Of a stretch of 14,599 bases of DNA, positions 6,323 to 14,430 are shown one piece after another. The notes beneath the pieces are model-generated. The model was not told where the DNA came from. It searched no databases and saw only the letters and a program-made list of their open reading frames with translations. Source of the stretch: Pavlovales sp. CCMP2436 (Eukaryota > Haptophyta > Pavlovophyceae > Pavlovales); the NCBI GenBank assembly GCA_026770615.1, contig MU631419.1, positions 300,610 through 315,208 on the forward strand. Direction: 5' to 3'. Numbering within the stretch: position 1 is the first letter of the stretch; each line of letters begins with the position of its first letter. Both the position numbers and the translations under genes were made by a program.

Positions 6323-7549
6323 ATGGAGGCCTCCCCCTTGCCACAGCTCTGCCGCCAGGACACCACGCGCCCGTGCGACTTCGCGCGGCTGCCCGACGAC
6401 TGCGTGCGCCACCTGATGCAGCTGACCGACGCGGAGAGCCTTCCGTGCTCCCGCGCCGTCTGCCACGCCTTCCGGGCCGCAGCACGCCCCCGCGCCGGGG
6501 AGCAGGTCCTGCCGACGAGCCTGATTCGCGCTGGGCCGAGCGTGGCCGCGTGGGCGTGGGCGCAGCTCGCCTTCCGCGCGGCTGCGGGGTGCGGAGCTGC
6601 ACGTGTGTGCGTCGAGCTTGGCAATGTCGAGCTGCTCGAGCGCGTGCTGGACCACCGCAACACCGACCTCTGGATTGGTGCGGGAGAAGCTGGGCACGCG
6701 CACGTTCTCCAGTGGCTCCCAGATCGGGCAGCGAGGTTCTCGCCCGGGGATGCGACGCAGCTCAACTTACGCGGCAACCCCGATGAAATCATGCAGCACC
6801 TCGCTAGCGCCCTCCGTGCCGACACCACGCTACGCAGCCTAGACTTCAGCTTCAGCCACATCAATTCCGGCGGCGCCGAGCACCTTGCCAGCGCCCTCGC
6901 TGTCAACACGACGGTGACCAGACTCAACCTCGGCTTCAACACTGTTGGCTCGGTGGGATTGCTGCACCTCGCCGGCGCCCTTCGTGCCAATGCAACGCTG
7001 ACCAGCCTAGACCTCAGAAGCAATACTTTAGGCGACGCGAGTGCCTACCACCTCGCCAGCGCCCTCGCTGCCAACGCAACACTGACCAGCCTTAACGTGA
7101 TGGGCATTTATCTCACGGTGGAGGGCGCCCACGCTCTCATCGCAGTGGCCGATTCCAAGCCCAATCAGATCAAGTCCCTCTGCGGCATCGGGGTGGAAAT
7201 GAATTATATCCTTTTCTATGATTCAAGCCTGGGCGCAGTTGACGCCGTGCTGCTCGCGTTCGAGCTCCGCATCAATGCGACGGTCACCAGGCTGAACCTC
7301 TGCCACAACAACATCGGCGATGTCGGCGCGCAGCACATCGCGGAGGCCCTCAAGGTCAATGCGACGGTCACCAAGCTGGACCTCGGCTGCAACCACATCG
7401 GCGCGGTTGGCGCGCAGCACATCACGGAGGCCCTCAAGGTCAACGCAACGGTTGAATTGCTGGACTTCCGTGGCAACGATCTTGTCGACTCGTCCAAGGC
7501 TCTCCTCCGGGAGGCCTGGCGGCACGGGTCCGGCCTCCTCATTCTTTGA
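6323..7549 (+). CDS. F-box-like protein with ribonuclease-inhibitor-type leucine-rich repeats
   Basis: A 408-aa intact single-exon frame. Residues about 20-54 (FARLPDDCVRHLMQL..., ending in CHAFRAAA) fit an F-box, the Skp1-binding domain of SCF ubiquitin ligases. A linker of about 90 residues follows. From residue 147 to about 400 there are roughly eight LRRs with a 28-residue period, of the form LxLxxNxIGxxGAxHLAxALxxNxTLTS. This is the NLRC3/RNase-inhibitor type that forms a curved binding surface. One repeat in the middle (about residues 275-310) is irregular. The last two full repeats are nearly identical in DNA over an 84-bp unit. The ATG at 6323 lies in CTCGACGATATGGAGGCC, a sequence that recurs upstream in repeat A. 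A substrate-recruiting role is an inference from the domain pair; the LRR call is firm and the F-box is moderately sure. Confidence 0.85.
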   Translation: MEASPLPQLCRQDTTRPCDFARLPDDCVRHLMQLTDAESLPCSRAVCHAFRAAARPRAGEQVLPTSLIRAGPSVAAWAWAQLAFRAAAGCGAARVCVELGNVELLERVLDHRNTDLWIGAGEAGHAHVLQWLPDRAARFSPGDATQLNLRGNPDEIMQHLASALRADTTLRSLDFSFSHINSGGAEHLASALAVNTTVTRLNLGFNTVGSVGLLHLAGALRANATLTSLDLRSNTLGDASAYHLASALAANATLTSLNVMGIYLTVEGAHALIAVADSKPNQIKSLCGIGVEMNYILFYDSSLGAVDAVLLAFELRINATVTRLNLCHNNIGDVGAQHIAEALKVNATVTKLDLGCNHIGAVGAQHITEALKVNATVELLDFRGNDLVDSSKALLREAWRHGSGLLIL

Positions 7550-8183
7550 CTAATAGACTGATCCAGCCCGTGGCCGCAGGGGGGGGGAGTGGGGTCGAAA
7601 TCCGATTTAGTGGCGCGATTCCGCACTGGGGAGGGGGAATAGTGGTGGCCAGGACAAAGAAGTAGACATTGCTCACCCCTGCGCGCTAAGTGATGTCAAA
7701 TAGAGCCCTCCTCGACGGTCGGAGCCCACCTCGTGTGCCTCTCAGGTGCCTCTAGGGTCGACAATATACTTCACGTAACTAACATTTCCGATTCGCAGCG
7801 TTCGGAAGCGAAAAGAAAGTCATGGTTCCCGAAGTGGTACCGCGGAGTTAAACGCAGATTCGTAAATGGGGCGGTGCCCCATTCACGAATCTGTAACTAA
7901 CTCTACGGTATCACCTCCGGTTCCTGAGTTGCCCAGAAGGATTTTCACCGGACTTTTTTCGAATATTCCCCTGGACTGGCCACTTATTCGGATTTTGATC
8001 CAGTACTGCAGGAGGATCAGGGCTTCTAAGATACTTTGAAATAGCCCCTTAATTTCTCGTACTTAACTAGAATAAGCCTTCTTTTGATCTTATGGCGGCC
8101 AAGCACACAGATACCGCCCGCTCCTGAGCCTGGTTACTCAGAGAGCCTGCGAGGCCAAACCGACTTAACCAAAGGGTGCCCAC
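7550..8183. other. Gene-free stretch between the LRR gene and the retroelement
   Basis: It begins with the LRR 3' UTR and contains the large hairpin at 7824-7924. No reverse transcriptase or RNase H motif is readable on the - strand here, although this is where the rest of the Copia polyprotein should lie. A smaller CTGAG...CTCAG hairpin occurs near 8123-8142. Confidence 0.55.
7824..7924. repeat. Long imperfect hairpin, 48-bp arms with a 5-base centre
   Basis: The arms 7824-7871 and 7877-7924 are reverse complements with roughly three quarters or more identity. They pair perfectly or almost so over the inner part (CAGATTCGTAAATGGGG against CCCCATTCACGAATCTG). The centre is CGGTG, whose outer C-G can pair too. 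Transcribed either way, it would fold into a stem of about 100 nt with a tiny loop. It could be a foldback element, a miniature transposon remnant or a small-RNA precursor. Confidence 0.8.
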
Positions 8184-8908
8184 CTAAAGGGGCCAAAGGC
8201 GTGCACCTAGAGAAAAATTTGAACGCCAGTTTTTGTTCGTAACCTTGGCCATCGCAAGGAGCGCTCTGGTGTCAGTCCCGAGCGTCCCTATGTATCTCTC
8301 CACCTTGCCGTTGGACTGTGGCGTGTCGTGCGCTGACGTCACGTTCGCGCTGAGCCCAAACTCTAGCAGGAGGTCATCGACGTCCTTGGCGTTGAGGTTG
8401 GATCCGCCATCTGTGTGTACTCTTCTCTGTCCGAATCCAGGACCTATTAGAAGATGGGAGCCCAAGTTGGCGTGCGTGCCCAGCTCGAGGAACCACAGTC
8501 TCAACAGACGAGCGATTCCTTGCATGTGCTTGCCAAAATACACCCAACCTCGGTTGGATGCGTCGTCCAGACAAATCAGTCCGTAACGCATACCGAGGGA
8601 ACTCCCGTCGGTACCTACCGGGAGGTTGACTTTAGATATCGTCAGGATATCTACGTGTGTCACTTGCCCAGGCAGTACTACCCGTGGCATCGGGTCAGTA
8701 AAACTGTCTTCCGCATACGTGCGTCAGTTAGTGTCGATAGATTAGCCCTTTGGGGTAAACTATGGTCCATGTCTAGGACGGCATCACTTATCAGTGTGCG
8801 CTGCAGCAGTATCTTGCTGCTGATGCCCGTACGCGTTGTCCAGAAAGCCAACCACTCCTTGCTGGACGCAAGCTTGCGTTGGAGGTGGTCCGCCGTCTCC
8901 TTGGGCGA
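8184..8908 (-). pseudogene. Copia integrase fragment, frameshifted and truncated
   Basis: From 8908 a frame without stops reads SPKETADHLQRKL... down to about 8710. The HHCC zinc-binding residues cannot be seen clearly in it. The frame then shifts, and the catalytic core runs from 8690 to 8184 (168 codons). It has the DDE triad: Asp14 in THVDIL, Asp94 in VHTDGG, and Glu131 in SNGKVER, with 36 residues between the last two. HDTPQSNGKVERYIGTL is the classic retroviral-type integrase signature. The reading ends at a stop soon after LLAMAKVTNKNW, where the C-terminal domain and reverse transcriptase should continue. Integrase inserts the cDNA in active elements; this copy is dead. Confidence 0.8.
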
Positions 8909-9273
8909 CGCCGGGCTTAGACGTTTGGGTGGCGAGTCTCGATCGGAGGCCTTGGTCCCAAGCGCTGGAAGACGGGCTGTGATTCCGCCCGCGCTCCGTG
9001 CCCTCCCCGGCCGCGGCCGTGGTGCCCTCCGCGCCCCCCTGCGGCTGTGTTGCGGCAGAGTTGGCGATTGCGTTGCCCCTCTTAGCTAAGGGGGACGAGA
9101 CCAGGGGCCCCACCTCCGGCGGGAGGTCGTCTCCCGGGCGGTAGACCTTGGTCCACATGCGCGAGCCATCCATGTGGAGCACCTTGCCGCCGAGCTGCGA
9201 GAAATCAATAGTAGCGGCGTTCTTGGCGAAGGTGATCGTGATGTCCGACTCGGTGAATGTGCGCACTGACAGG
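8909..9273 (-). pseudogene. Copia pol fragment 2: protease end and integrase linker
   Basis: After the frame change the protein resumes as LLSVRTFTESDITITF, the normal end of a Copia protease, and goes on through GGKVLHMDGSRMW into a Gly/Ala/Ser-rich linker. The open frame as such continues to 8784. From about 8908 down, however, the more protein-like reading is in another frame, so a second frameshift is likely near 8900-8930. A stop ends this frame at 8784. Confidence 0.6.
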
Positions 9274-10126
9274 AGAGGTTCGTGTACCCCTCTACTGCCC
9301 AGCACACCATCCGGACGATTTGGCGGTCGCCCGTCTTCTCGCAGATCACGTCCATGATCAGCGTTCCCTTTAGCAGCACGGCGACCGATCGGCGGTCACC
9401 CCAGTGAACGTGTCCCCTCATATCGGTGAGGTTGTGGAGTACGCTCGGGTCTGCTAGCGGTACACTTGCCCCCGAGTCCATGACCATGAGGACGTAGCCT
9501 GGCTTGGGTACGTCTTTCGCACGACGGGCGTAGGCCTGGAACCCGCGCGACTGTTCGATCACAAGTCGCAGCTCTCGCCCTTCAGCCTCATCGGACGGCG
9601 GGATCATGCTGATAACTTCCTCATCCGAGTCCTCCGTGGCGAAAGCGGCGTAGCAAGTTTCCTTGATCGAGCCCGTGGCTTTCTCTGCGGCGGCCACCGA
9701 GAAACCCAGGTCGATTAGGACGGCCTTGTCGTGGTTGCGGCCCACGGCCTTGATGAGGATCTTGAGCGCCGCAGCGCCCGTCTCTAGGTCGTTGCCCGGG
9801 TCCATGAACAACGCCATCAGGTTCAGAATCCTCTGTGCCTTAGGCTTGACCAGCCGTACAAGAGCGCCATCCAGACTGATGCACTTGTCCGCGCGCAGTA
9901 ACCACCGGCCAGGCGGCTCGAGCTTCTTCTCCTGGAAGCGGTCTTGCAACCAGGAGCTGGGTCCTGCAATCGGGCAAAAACCCGAGCAGCGGCGCTCGGC
10001 CAGGTTCTCAACGTGAAAACCTGGCTCATCCGCCCAGAACTTCGCACGCTTCATACTCGCCTCCGACAAGCGTGGCGGTGGCGAAGGTAGCATCGGCGGC
10101 GGCGGCGGCGTGAGGGCACGCTTGAC
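9274..10126 (-). pseudogene. Copia pol fragment 1: linker and aspartic protease
   Basis: It continues in the gag frame right after the TAG, through a run of five CCG codons. The retropepsin active site reads VMDSGAS, with the catalytic Asp codon at 9478-9476; the flap-side sequence TLIMDVICEK and the closing VCWAVEGYTNL follow. In Copia proteases the domain ends in an NLLSV motif. Here the frame breaks inside that motif at about 9273-9276, where TC appears doubled (CTCTC). The reading then runs out of family resemblance until a stop at 9086. The protease cleaves the Gag-Pol precursor in active elements; this copy cannot make a full precursor. Confidence 0.75.
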
Positions 10127-12460
10127 CTAGACTGCCGGTGCCAAAGTGGGCAACGGCAACCGAGGCATCGGGAACGGCACGTCCCCTAGCTCGATCGATG
10201 CGCCCAACGTGGGCGAATGCTCTGTCTCCTGGTCCTCCGAGAGGAATGCGTCCAGGTCAAAGCCCGAGGCGGCGTTGACGTATGCTACGCACCCCTTCAC
10301 CTTGCTCCCGATGTCCACCACTAGCCGTGATGAGCCATCGGCGACCCGCGGGTTCAGCGCGTAGACCTCTTCTGAAGAGATCTTGTTCTCCGCTCTTGTT
10401 GATAACGAGAGCGAGATGTTGCCCATCTTGTCCGGAAGCCTTGTTGGGAAGAGCGCGTTGTTCGCCTGCTTGTCCTGAAGTCTCCGTGGGGCGTCCATTG
10501 CCTGCACGATGTTCTCGTAGCGTGCCGCGGCGCGCTCACAGTCCTCTAGCAAGCTGTCTACAGTCTGCAAGAGAGTTGTCGCATCGTGGCTGCCGGGCGC
10601 CAGCTGGAAGTCCGACAGCAGCACGATCTCGTCAGTGATCCACTTGGCCTCGCCAGCGAGGTTGGAGCAGTCGAGCTGAGAGCTGTTGAGCTCCTCCAAC
10701 CACAGTGGCTCAAGCAGAGCGGGCGCGAGCTGTTTGGACACCAGCTTGATGTCCATCCAGTCGCGCTGCGGCCTCTCCTGCACCGCAATCTCGCGGTAGC
10801 CGAAGCCGTACAACTCCTCGCCGTCGGTCTCGTCGAGGGTGATCGCCTGGCGCGCCATAGTGTTGGCGTGCTGGGGTTGCCCCCCCAGCGGCTTACCTAG
10901 CTTCAGCGCCTCGCGCCTCTGCTTGCAGCCCAGAGCGTGTTCCACTCGGGCCGCGTCTGCGCCCGGCTGGGTGCACTGCCCCACGTAGTGACTGAGACTG
11001 CCGCAGCAGATACACCCGTCTCTCCCTGGGTATATGGACTGCTTGGGGATTGCGCGCCCACGTCCACCAGTGCCCCAGGTCAACTTTGTCAGCTTCGCCA
11101 TCTTGGCAGTAGCCTGCGTGTGCAGCGCCTTGCGCTGCGGCACCCACGTCTGCGCGTTCTTCGCGCTAGCAACGTTGGCACGTGCGTGTCCGTCCGGCTT
11201 GAGCTTAACCCCAAATCTGTCGGGTGTAGCGCCCGAGCTGGACGCCATGAGGCTCCTCATCCGGGCCACGAGCGCGGCATACTGGTTGTGGTCTACCAGT
11301 TTCGGTGCCTTCGCGTACATCTCCGCACGCAGATTTGTCCACCTGCTGCTGTCGCGCGGCATTGCCTCAAGGAGCCGGAAGAAACCCATGCTCTCGACCA
11401 AGTTGTAGGTCTCGGTGAAGGCACGCAGCCTCTTGGAAACGAGATTCTCTGCCGCCAGGAAGGTCTCCAGCGGCACGCGGTGTCCAGTCGACAGACCCAC
11501 AGTGAGGACAAGCTTGTTGACCTGTGCAGAGAAAGTGCTCAACTGCCGCAGCTCCTGAAGCGCGAACATGATGATCAGAACTTTGTCGAACGAGTTGTCG
11601 TCCTCCCCCACGCCGTCTTCGAGGCGCAGCCACACGGCGACTGGGAAGAACCCCTGAAGGTGCTTGTACAGCGCCTCCCAGGATGCTTGCCACACCGTCT
11701 TGATAAGCTTTTCAATCGTGGAGAAGGCCGCAGAAGTCCTCTGCTTGCCGCACTGTACCGCCGACTCGGAGGTGATGACGGCGACGCTCGCCTCGTGGGA
11801 GCGCAAGAGGCTCGCCTCCCGTTCCTTCAGCTTGAAAGACCGGGCCCGGAATTCTTCATCTATACTGGCAGATGCAGATTCGGCCTCCTCCCGCATGAAC
11901 TCAACGGTGAGAGGTGTGGCCGGAGCTCCCTCTCCAGCTACGCTCCCCTCTGCCGGGGTGGGCGTCTCGTAGTTGCGCGCGATCGCCGCACGGTCCGACT
12001 CAAAGTCGTTCGTCAGGATAGCAAGATTGCCTTCCATCTCGATTTCGAGCTTGGTGATCTTGGCGGCGGCAGCGCAGCCGGTGAGCTCCACCATGCTCTC
12101 GAGCAAGGCGATGCTGTCCAACTGTGCCAGGACCTTGTCGTTCTTGGAGGACTTGTTGAGGAAGATCCCCTCGAACTCCTCGAAGTTGCGCGGGCTCAGA
12201 CCCTGCACGCCTTCCCAGCCCATCACGTGAACTGAGATGTGCTTGTCCTCCTTGGCCCACATCAAGCGGTGGATCGAGAACCAGATGCTGTCGTGGATCA
12301 CCGCGTGACCCAGCACCTCCTCCGTGAGCTGCATCCCCTCCGTGGTCAGGAGGGTCACCTCAAGCGAGCTGATCGCCGCAACGATCTGATGATGAGGCAT
12401 CAGCGGCGACTTCTTGGGAGAGTCCACTCCAGGGGCGGCGGCCGTCGGAAATGTCGACAT
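10127..12460 (-). CDS. gag: Copia-type Gag with CCHC zinc knuckle
   Basis: A 777-aa open frame from an ATG at 12460 to a TAG at 10129-10127. The retroelement capsid/nucleocapsid role rests on the zinc knuckle at residues 483-496 (C483, C486, H491, C496; spacing Cx2Cx4Hx4C). It is preceded by a basic Gly/Arg/Lys stretch and followed by CKQRREALKLG. The N-terminal half is helical in composition with charged runs. At 777 aa it is long for a Copia gag. The extra 280 residues after the knuckle have no recognisable domain and end Pro-rich. The frame stays open after the TAG straight into the protease, so the stop is either a single nonsense mutation or a readthrough site. The element's promoter/LTR should lie in 12461-12900. 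Confidence 0.8.
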   Translation of the reverse strand: MSTFPTAAAPGVDSPKKSPLMPHHQIVAAISSLEVTLLTTEGMQLTEEVLGHAVIHDSIWFSIHRLMWAKEDKHISVHVMGWEGVQGLSPRNFEEFEGIFLNKSSKNDKVLAQLDSIALLESMVELTGCAAAAKITKLEIEMEGNLAILTNDFESDRAAIARNYETPTPAEGSVAGEGAPATPLTVEFMREEAESASASIDEEFRARSFKLKEREASLLRSHEASVAVITSESAVQCGKQRTSAAFSTIEKLIKTVWQASWEALYKHLQGFFPVAVWLRLEDGVGEDDNSFDKVLIIMFALQELRQLSTFSAQVNKLVLTVGLSTGHRVPLETFLAAENLVSKRLRAFTETYNLVESMGFFRLLEAMPRDSSRWTNLRAEMYAKAPKLVDHNQYAALVARMRSLMASSSGATPDRFGVKLKPDGHARANVASAKNAQTWVPQRKALHTQATAKMAKLTKLTWGTGGRGRAIPKQSIYPGRDGCICCGSLSHYVGQCTQPGADAARVEHALGCKQRREALKLGKPLGGQPQHANTMARQAITLDETDGEELYGFGYREIAVQERPQRDWMDIKLVSKQLAPALLEPLWLEELNSSQLDCSNLAGEAKWITDEIVLLSDFQLAPGSHDATTLLQTVDSLLEDCERAAARYENIVQAMDAPRRLQDKQANNALFPTRLPDKMGNISLSLSTRAENKISSEEVYALNPRVADGSSRLVVDIGSKVKGCVAYVNAASGFDLDAFLSEDQETEHSPTLGASIELGDVPFPMPRLPLPTLAPAV

Positions 12461-12896
12461 GATAGGATTATCTCTCCTCGGCTTGGAGAAGTCACAACAG
12501 GCCAGTTACGGTTGTCCGTTGGACACACTAGTCCGAGCGTGGACCTCGTGCGTCAGCCTTACTCAGGATCTCTAGATCACAATGGAGCGTCTCAACAAGA
12601 AACAAGTATCTAAACGTAACCGGAGTTTAAGGACCGCTTTGGCCTAAAACTCCAGTATTGCCGGAGCACACTATTCCGGGACTTTTCGAGTCCTCTTCGA
12701 CCGTTGGATTAAGGGCATTCCCTAATCTCGCCGACGTATGCCGCCGACCGGTAGTGTATCGTCGTAATGGGGGAAAGGATAACGATCCAGTAAACCCCCT
12801 GCGAGTGCCAACGGGCACTCATCAGTGGATGCCCTCGAGCATCCATACATCCGTCCACGCATCTGTGCGCGTACGAATGCTATCAGTCTTTAATTT
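12461..12896 (-). other. Presumed 5' leader/LTR region of the retroelement
   Basis: By position this should hold the 5' LTR and primer-binding site. I found no sequence of length repeated on the other side of the element and no clear tRNA-complementary site, so no LTR is annotated. Several short self-complementary words are present, for example GAGTGCC/GGGCACTC at about 12803-12820. I see no gene here. Confidence 0.35.
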
Positions 12897-13117
12897 TGAA
12901 CGTACGTGTAACCCTTCAACGGCATAAAATAGCCTTTGGCGGGGGCCAGCCCCCGCATTCCCGGCCTGCGGCGCTAAAATTCTTGTGTGTAGACAGCAGA
13001 TTCTGAACGTACGTGTAACCCATTCACGGCATAAAATAGCCTCTGGCGGGGGCCAGCCCCCGCACCCCCCGCCTGCGGCGCTTAAATTCTTTTGTGTAGA
13101 CAGCAGATTCTGAACGT
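12897..13117 (+). repeat. 107-bp tandem repeat, two full copies plus the start of a third
   Basis: Copies begin at 12897, 13004 and 13111 (TGAACGT), exactly 107 bp apart. The two full copies differ at only a few positions. Each contains TGAACGTACGTGTAACC, GGCATAAAATAGCC, a strong GC hairpin (GCGGGGGC-CA-GCCCCCGC), the word GCCTGCGGCGC and GTGTAGACAGCAGATTC. The conserved modular content suggests a dispersed repeat family. Confidence 0.92.
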
Positions 13118-13304
13118 CTAATACGCCACTGCTCTTACTGACCTGTGTATTTTAGATACTCTTCAAATCCTCGGTCAACCCGTCGGTCAGCTCACTAAGT
13201 CATATCTGACAGATCTTCGGTCAGTGACCGGCGAATAAACAACTCAAATATAAACAATTGCCAAGTTAGTTAATGAGTTACTAGTTAGTTACCTCCAATT
13301 CTCG
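13118..13304. other. Gene-free stretch with one isolated minisatellite unit
   Basis: At 13118-13146 the sequence ACGCCACTGCTCTTACTGACC matches the minisatellite that starts about 830 bp further on. The rest is AT-rich with a CTTCGGTCAGTGACCG segment. I see nothing coding. Confidence 0.5.
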
Positions 13305-13392
13305 GCTCGTGCGCAGCGCGCCTACGCACGGCGCTCGCGGCCTACGCACTTGCTGCTCGTGGCCTACGCGCTCGCGGCCTACGTGCTCGCGG
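13305..13392 (+). repeat. 15-bp GC-rich tandem repeat
   Basis: The unit GCTCGCGGCCTACGC starts at 13333, 13355, 13370 and 13385, with earlier degenerate copies from 13305. On the - strand every unit contains GCGTAGGC, a splice-donor-like word. A frame there is open for about 70 codons through SHLESEPCLSVFEIDNLRE and then the repeat. I do not call it a gene. Confidence 0.75.
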
Positions 13393-13975
13393 AGGTTGTC
13401 AATTTCGAAGACGGATAAGCAGGGTTCGCTCTCTAGGTGGCTCGGGCGTGCGCCTCCGCCTCCCGCAGCAGGCTCTGCGCCGTCCGATGCCCGCGATGAT
13501 CGTCAACTCGGCCCCGGCTCAAAATCCCCAGCCTCACCCTAATTAAACCGAACCGAACCTATACAAAATAAGTGCATATAATATGGCACTCATGAACAAT
13601 ACTTTCTTACTCCTAAGAGGCACTGCACCCGGCAGGTAGCCATATTAACTAACTAAGATTTAGGTATTATCGATGCAAGAATGTGTGTGTGCGAGCTGTG
13701 GAACTTACAAGAAGGGAAGCAGCTGATCTGCTTCCGGTGCAGGTGAAGGTGGCGCCGCAGGCGATTTTGATTTTTTGGGGAGCAAATACGGGCAAAATAC
13801 AAATTATAAGCACGCTGGACTCTGCCCGCGGAGTTTCGTCGTCCCGGTCCGACCCTATAATTGCCGTTGGTCAATGTGTATCGGCCAGCGATTCTTGACA
13901 TTTCGCCAAAGTTTGGTCAGAGCTGGAGCTCTTCAGTCATCGGTCAATGAAGGTGATCAGATCTAAAAACCACAG
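13393..13975. other. Gene-free stretch with weak exon-like signals
   Basis: A GTAAGT donor-like word lies on the - strand near 13713-13708. Short open frames exist on both strands at 13653-13901, but none resembles a known protein. GCGCCGCAGGC at 13752 belongs to the recurrent word seen in the neighbouring repeats. Confidence 0.35.
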
Positions 13976-14335
13976 TTACTGACTCCTCCTCTTAATGCAC
14001 TTTTACTACGGCACTGCTCTTACTGGACCCTCCTCTGAATGAATCTCTATTACGGCACTACTCTTGCTGACCCCTCCTCTTCTCCTTTTAATGCACTTCT
14101 AATACATCACTGCTCTTAGTCTTACTGACCCCTCCTCTTAATGTATTACGGCACTGCTCTTACTGACTCCTCCTCTTACTGACCTATCCTCTAAATGCAC
14201 CTCTAACACGCCATAGCTCTCATTACTAACCCCTCCTCTTACTGACCCCTCTTCTTAATGCACTTCTATTACGGCACTGCTCTTACTAGTCTTACTGACC
14301 CCTCCAATGCACTTCTAAGACGGCACTGCTCTTAT
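13976..14335 (+). repeat. Degenerate minisatellite, seven units of 44-63 bp
   Basis: The recurring core is ACGGCACTGCTCTTACTGAC, followed by CCCTCCTCTTAATGCACTTCTAAT. Unit starts are at about 14008, 14052, 14104, 14148, 14208, 14271 and 14320. Spacing is irregular because the CTCCTCTTACTGACC part is itself doubled in some units. No coding sense is apparent. Confidence 0.9.
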
Positions 14336-14347
14336 ACCCGTGTCATT

Positions 14348-14430
14348 TTGTAACCCCCCCCTTGTCCTTCTGTTGGGGGGGGGGGGTTGTAACCCCCCCC
14401 TTGTCCTTCTGTTGGGGGCGGGGGGGGGGA
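14348..14430 (+). repeat. 39-bp direct duplication of a C-tract/G-tract hairpin
   Basis: The unit is TTGTAACCCCCCCC, then TTGTCCTTCTGTT, then a long G run. It starts at 14348 and again at 14387. In each unit the C run can pair with the G run around a 13-base loop, and any unit can pair with the other. On the - strand the 39 bp reads as a 13-residue repeat (PPPPTEGQGGGYN), which I take as incidental. Confidence 0.85.

Larger units (their letters stand above)
8184..12460 (-). mobile_element. Truncated Ty1/Copia-type LTR retrotransposon
   Basis: Read on the - strand the order is gag with zinc knuckle, aspartic protease, integrase. Integrase directly after protease is the Copia order; in Gypsy elements it follows RNase H. 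The reverse transcriptase and RNase H that should come next are absent, and no LTR pair is recognisable on either side. The coding part is interrupted by one in-frame amber codon and about three frame changes, so the copy cannot be autonomous. It is tail to tail with the LRR gene. Confidence 0.85.

Noticed and set aside
6193..7023. 276-codon open frame on the - strand opposite the LRR gene
   Set aside because: It is explained as the antisense of the 84-bp periodic LRR coding sequence; the apparent repeats follow that period.
7550..8183. 3' LTR matching 12461-12900
   Set aside because: Only scattered matches of 9-13 bases (GATCCAGTA, CCGGACTTTT-like, CGGAGTT-like) occur, in the same order but with inconsistent spacing, too weak to call an LTR pair.
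10937..12235. 432-codon open frame on the + strand opposite gag
   Set aside because: It mirrors a GC-rich gag frame with a verified zinc knuckle, shows no domain of its own and has shadow-like composition.
13976..14335. CRISPR-like array
   Set aside because: The spacers are themselves variants of the same repeat, the spacing varies from 44 to 63 bp, and the surrounding genes are eukaryotic.
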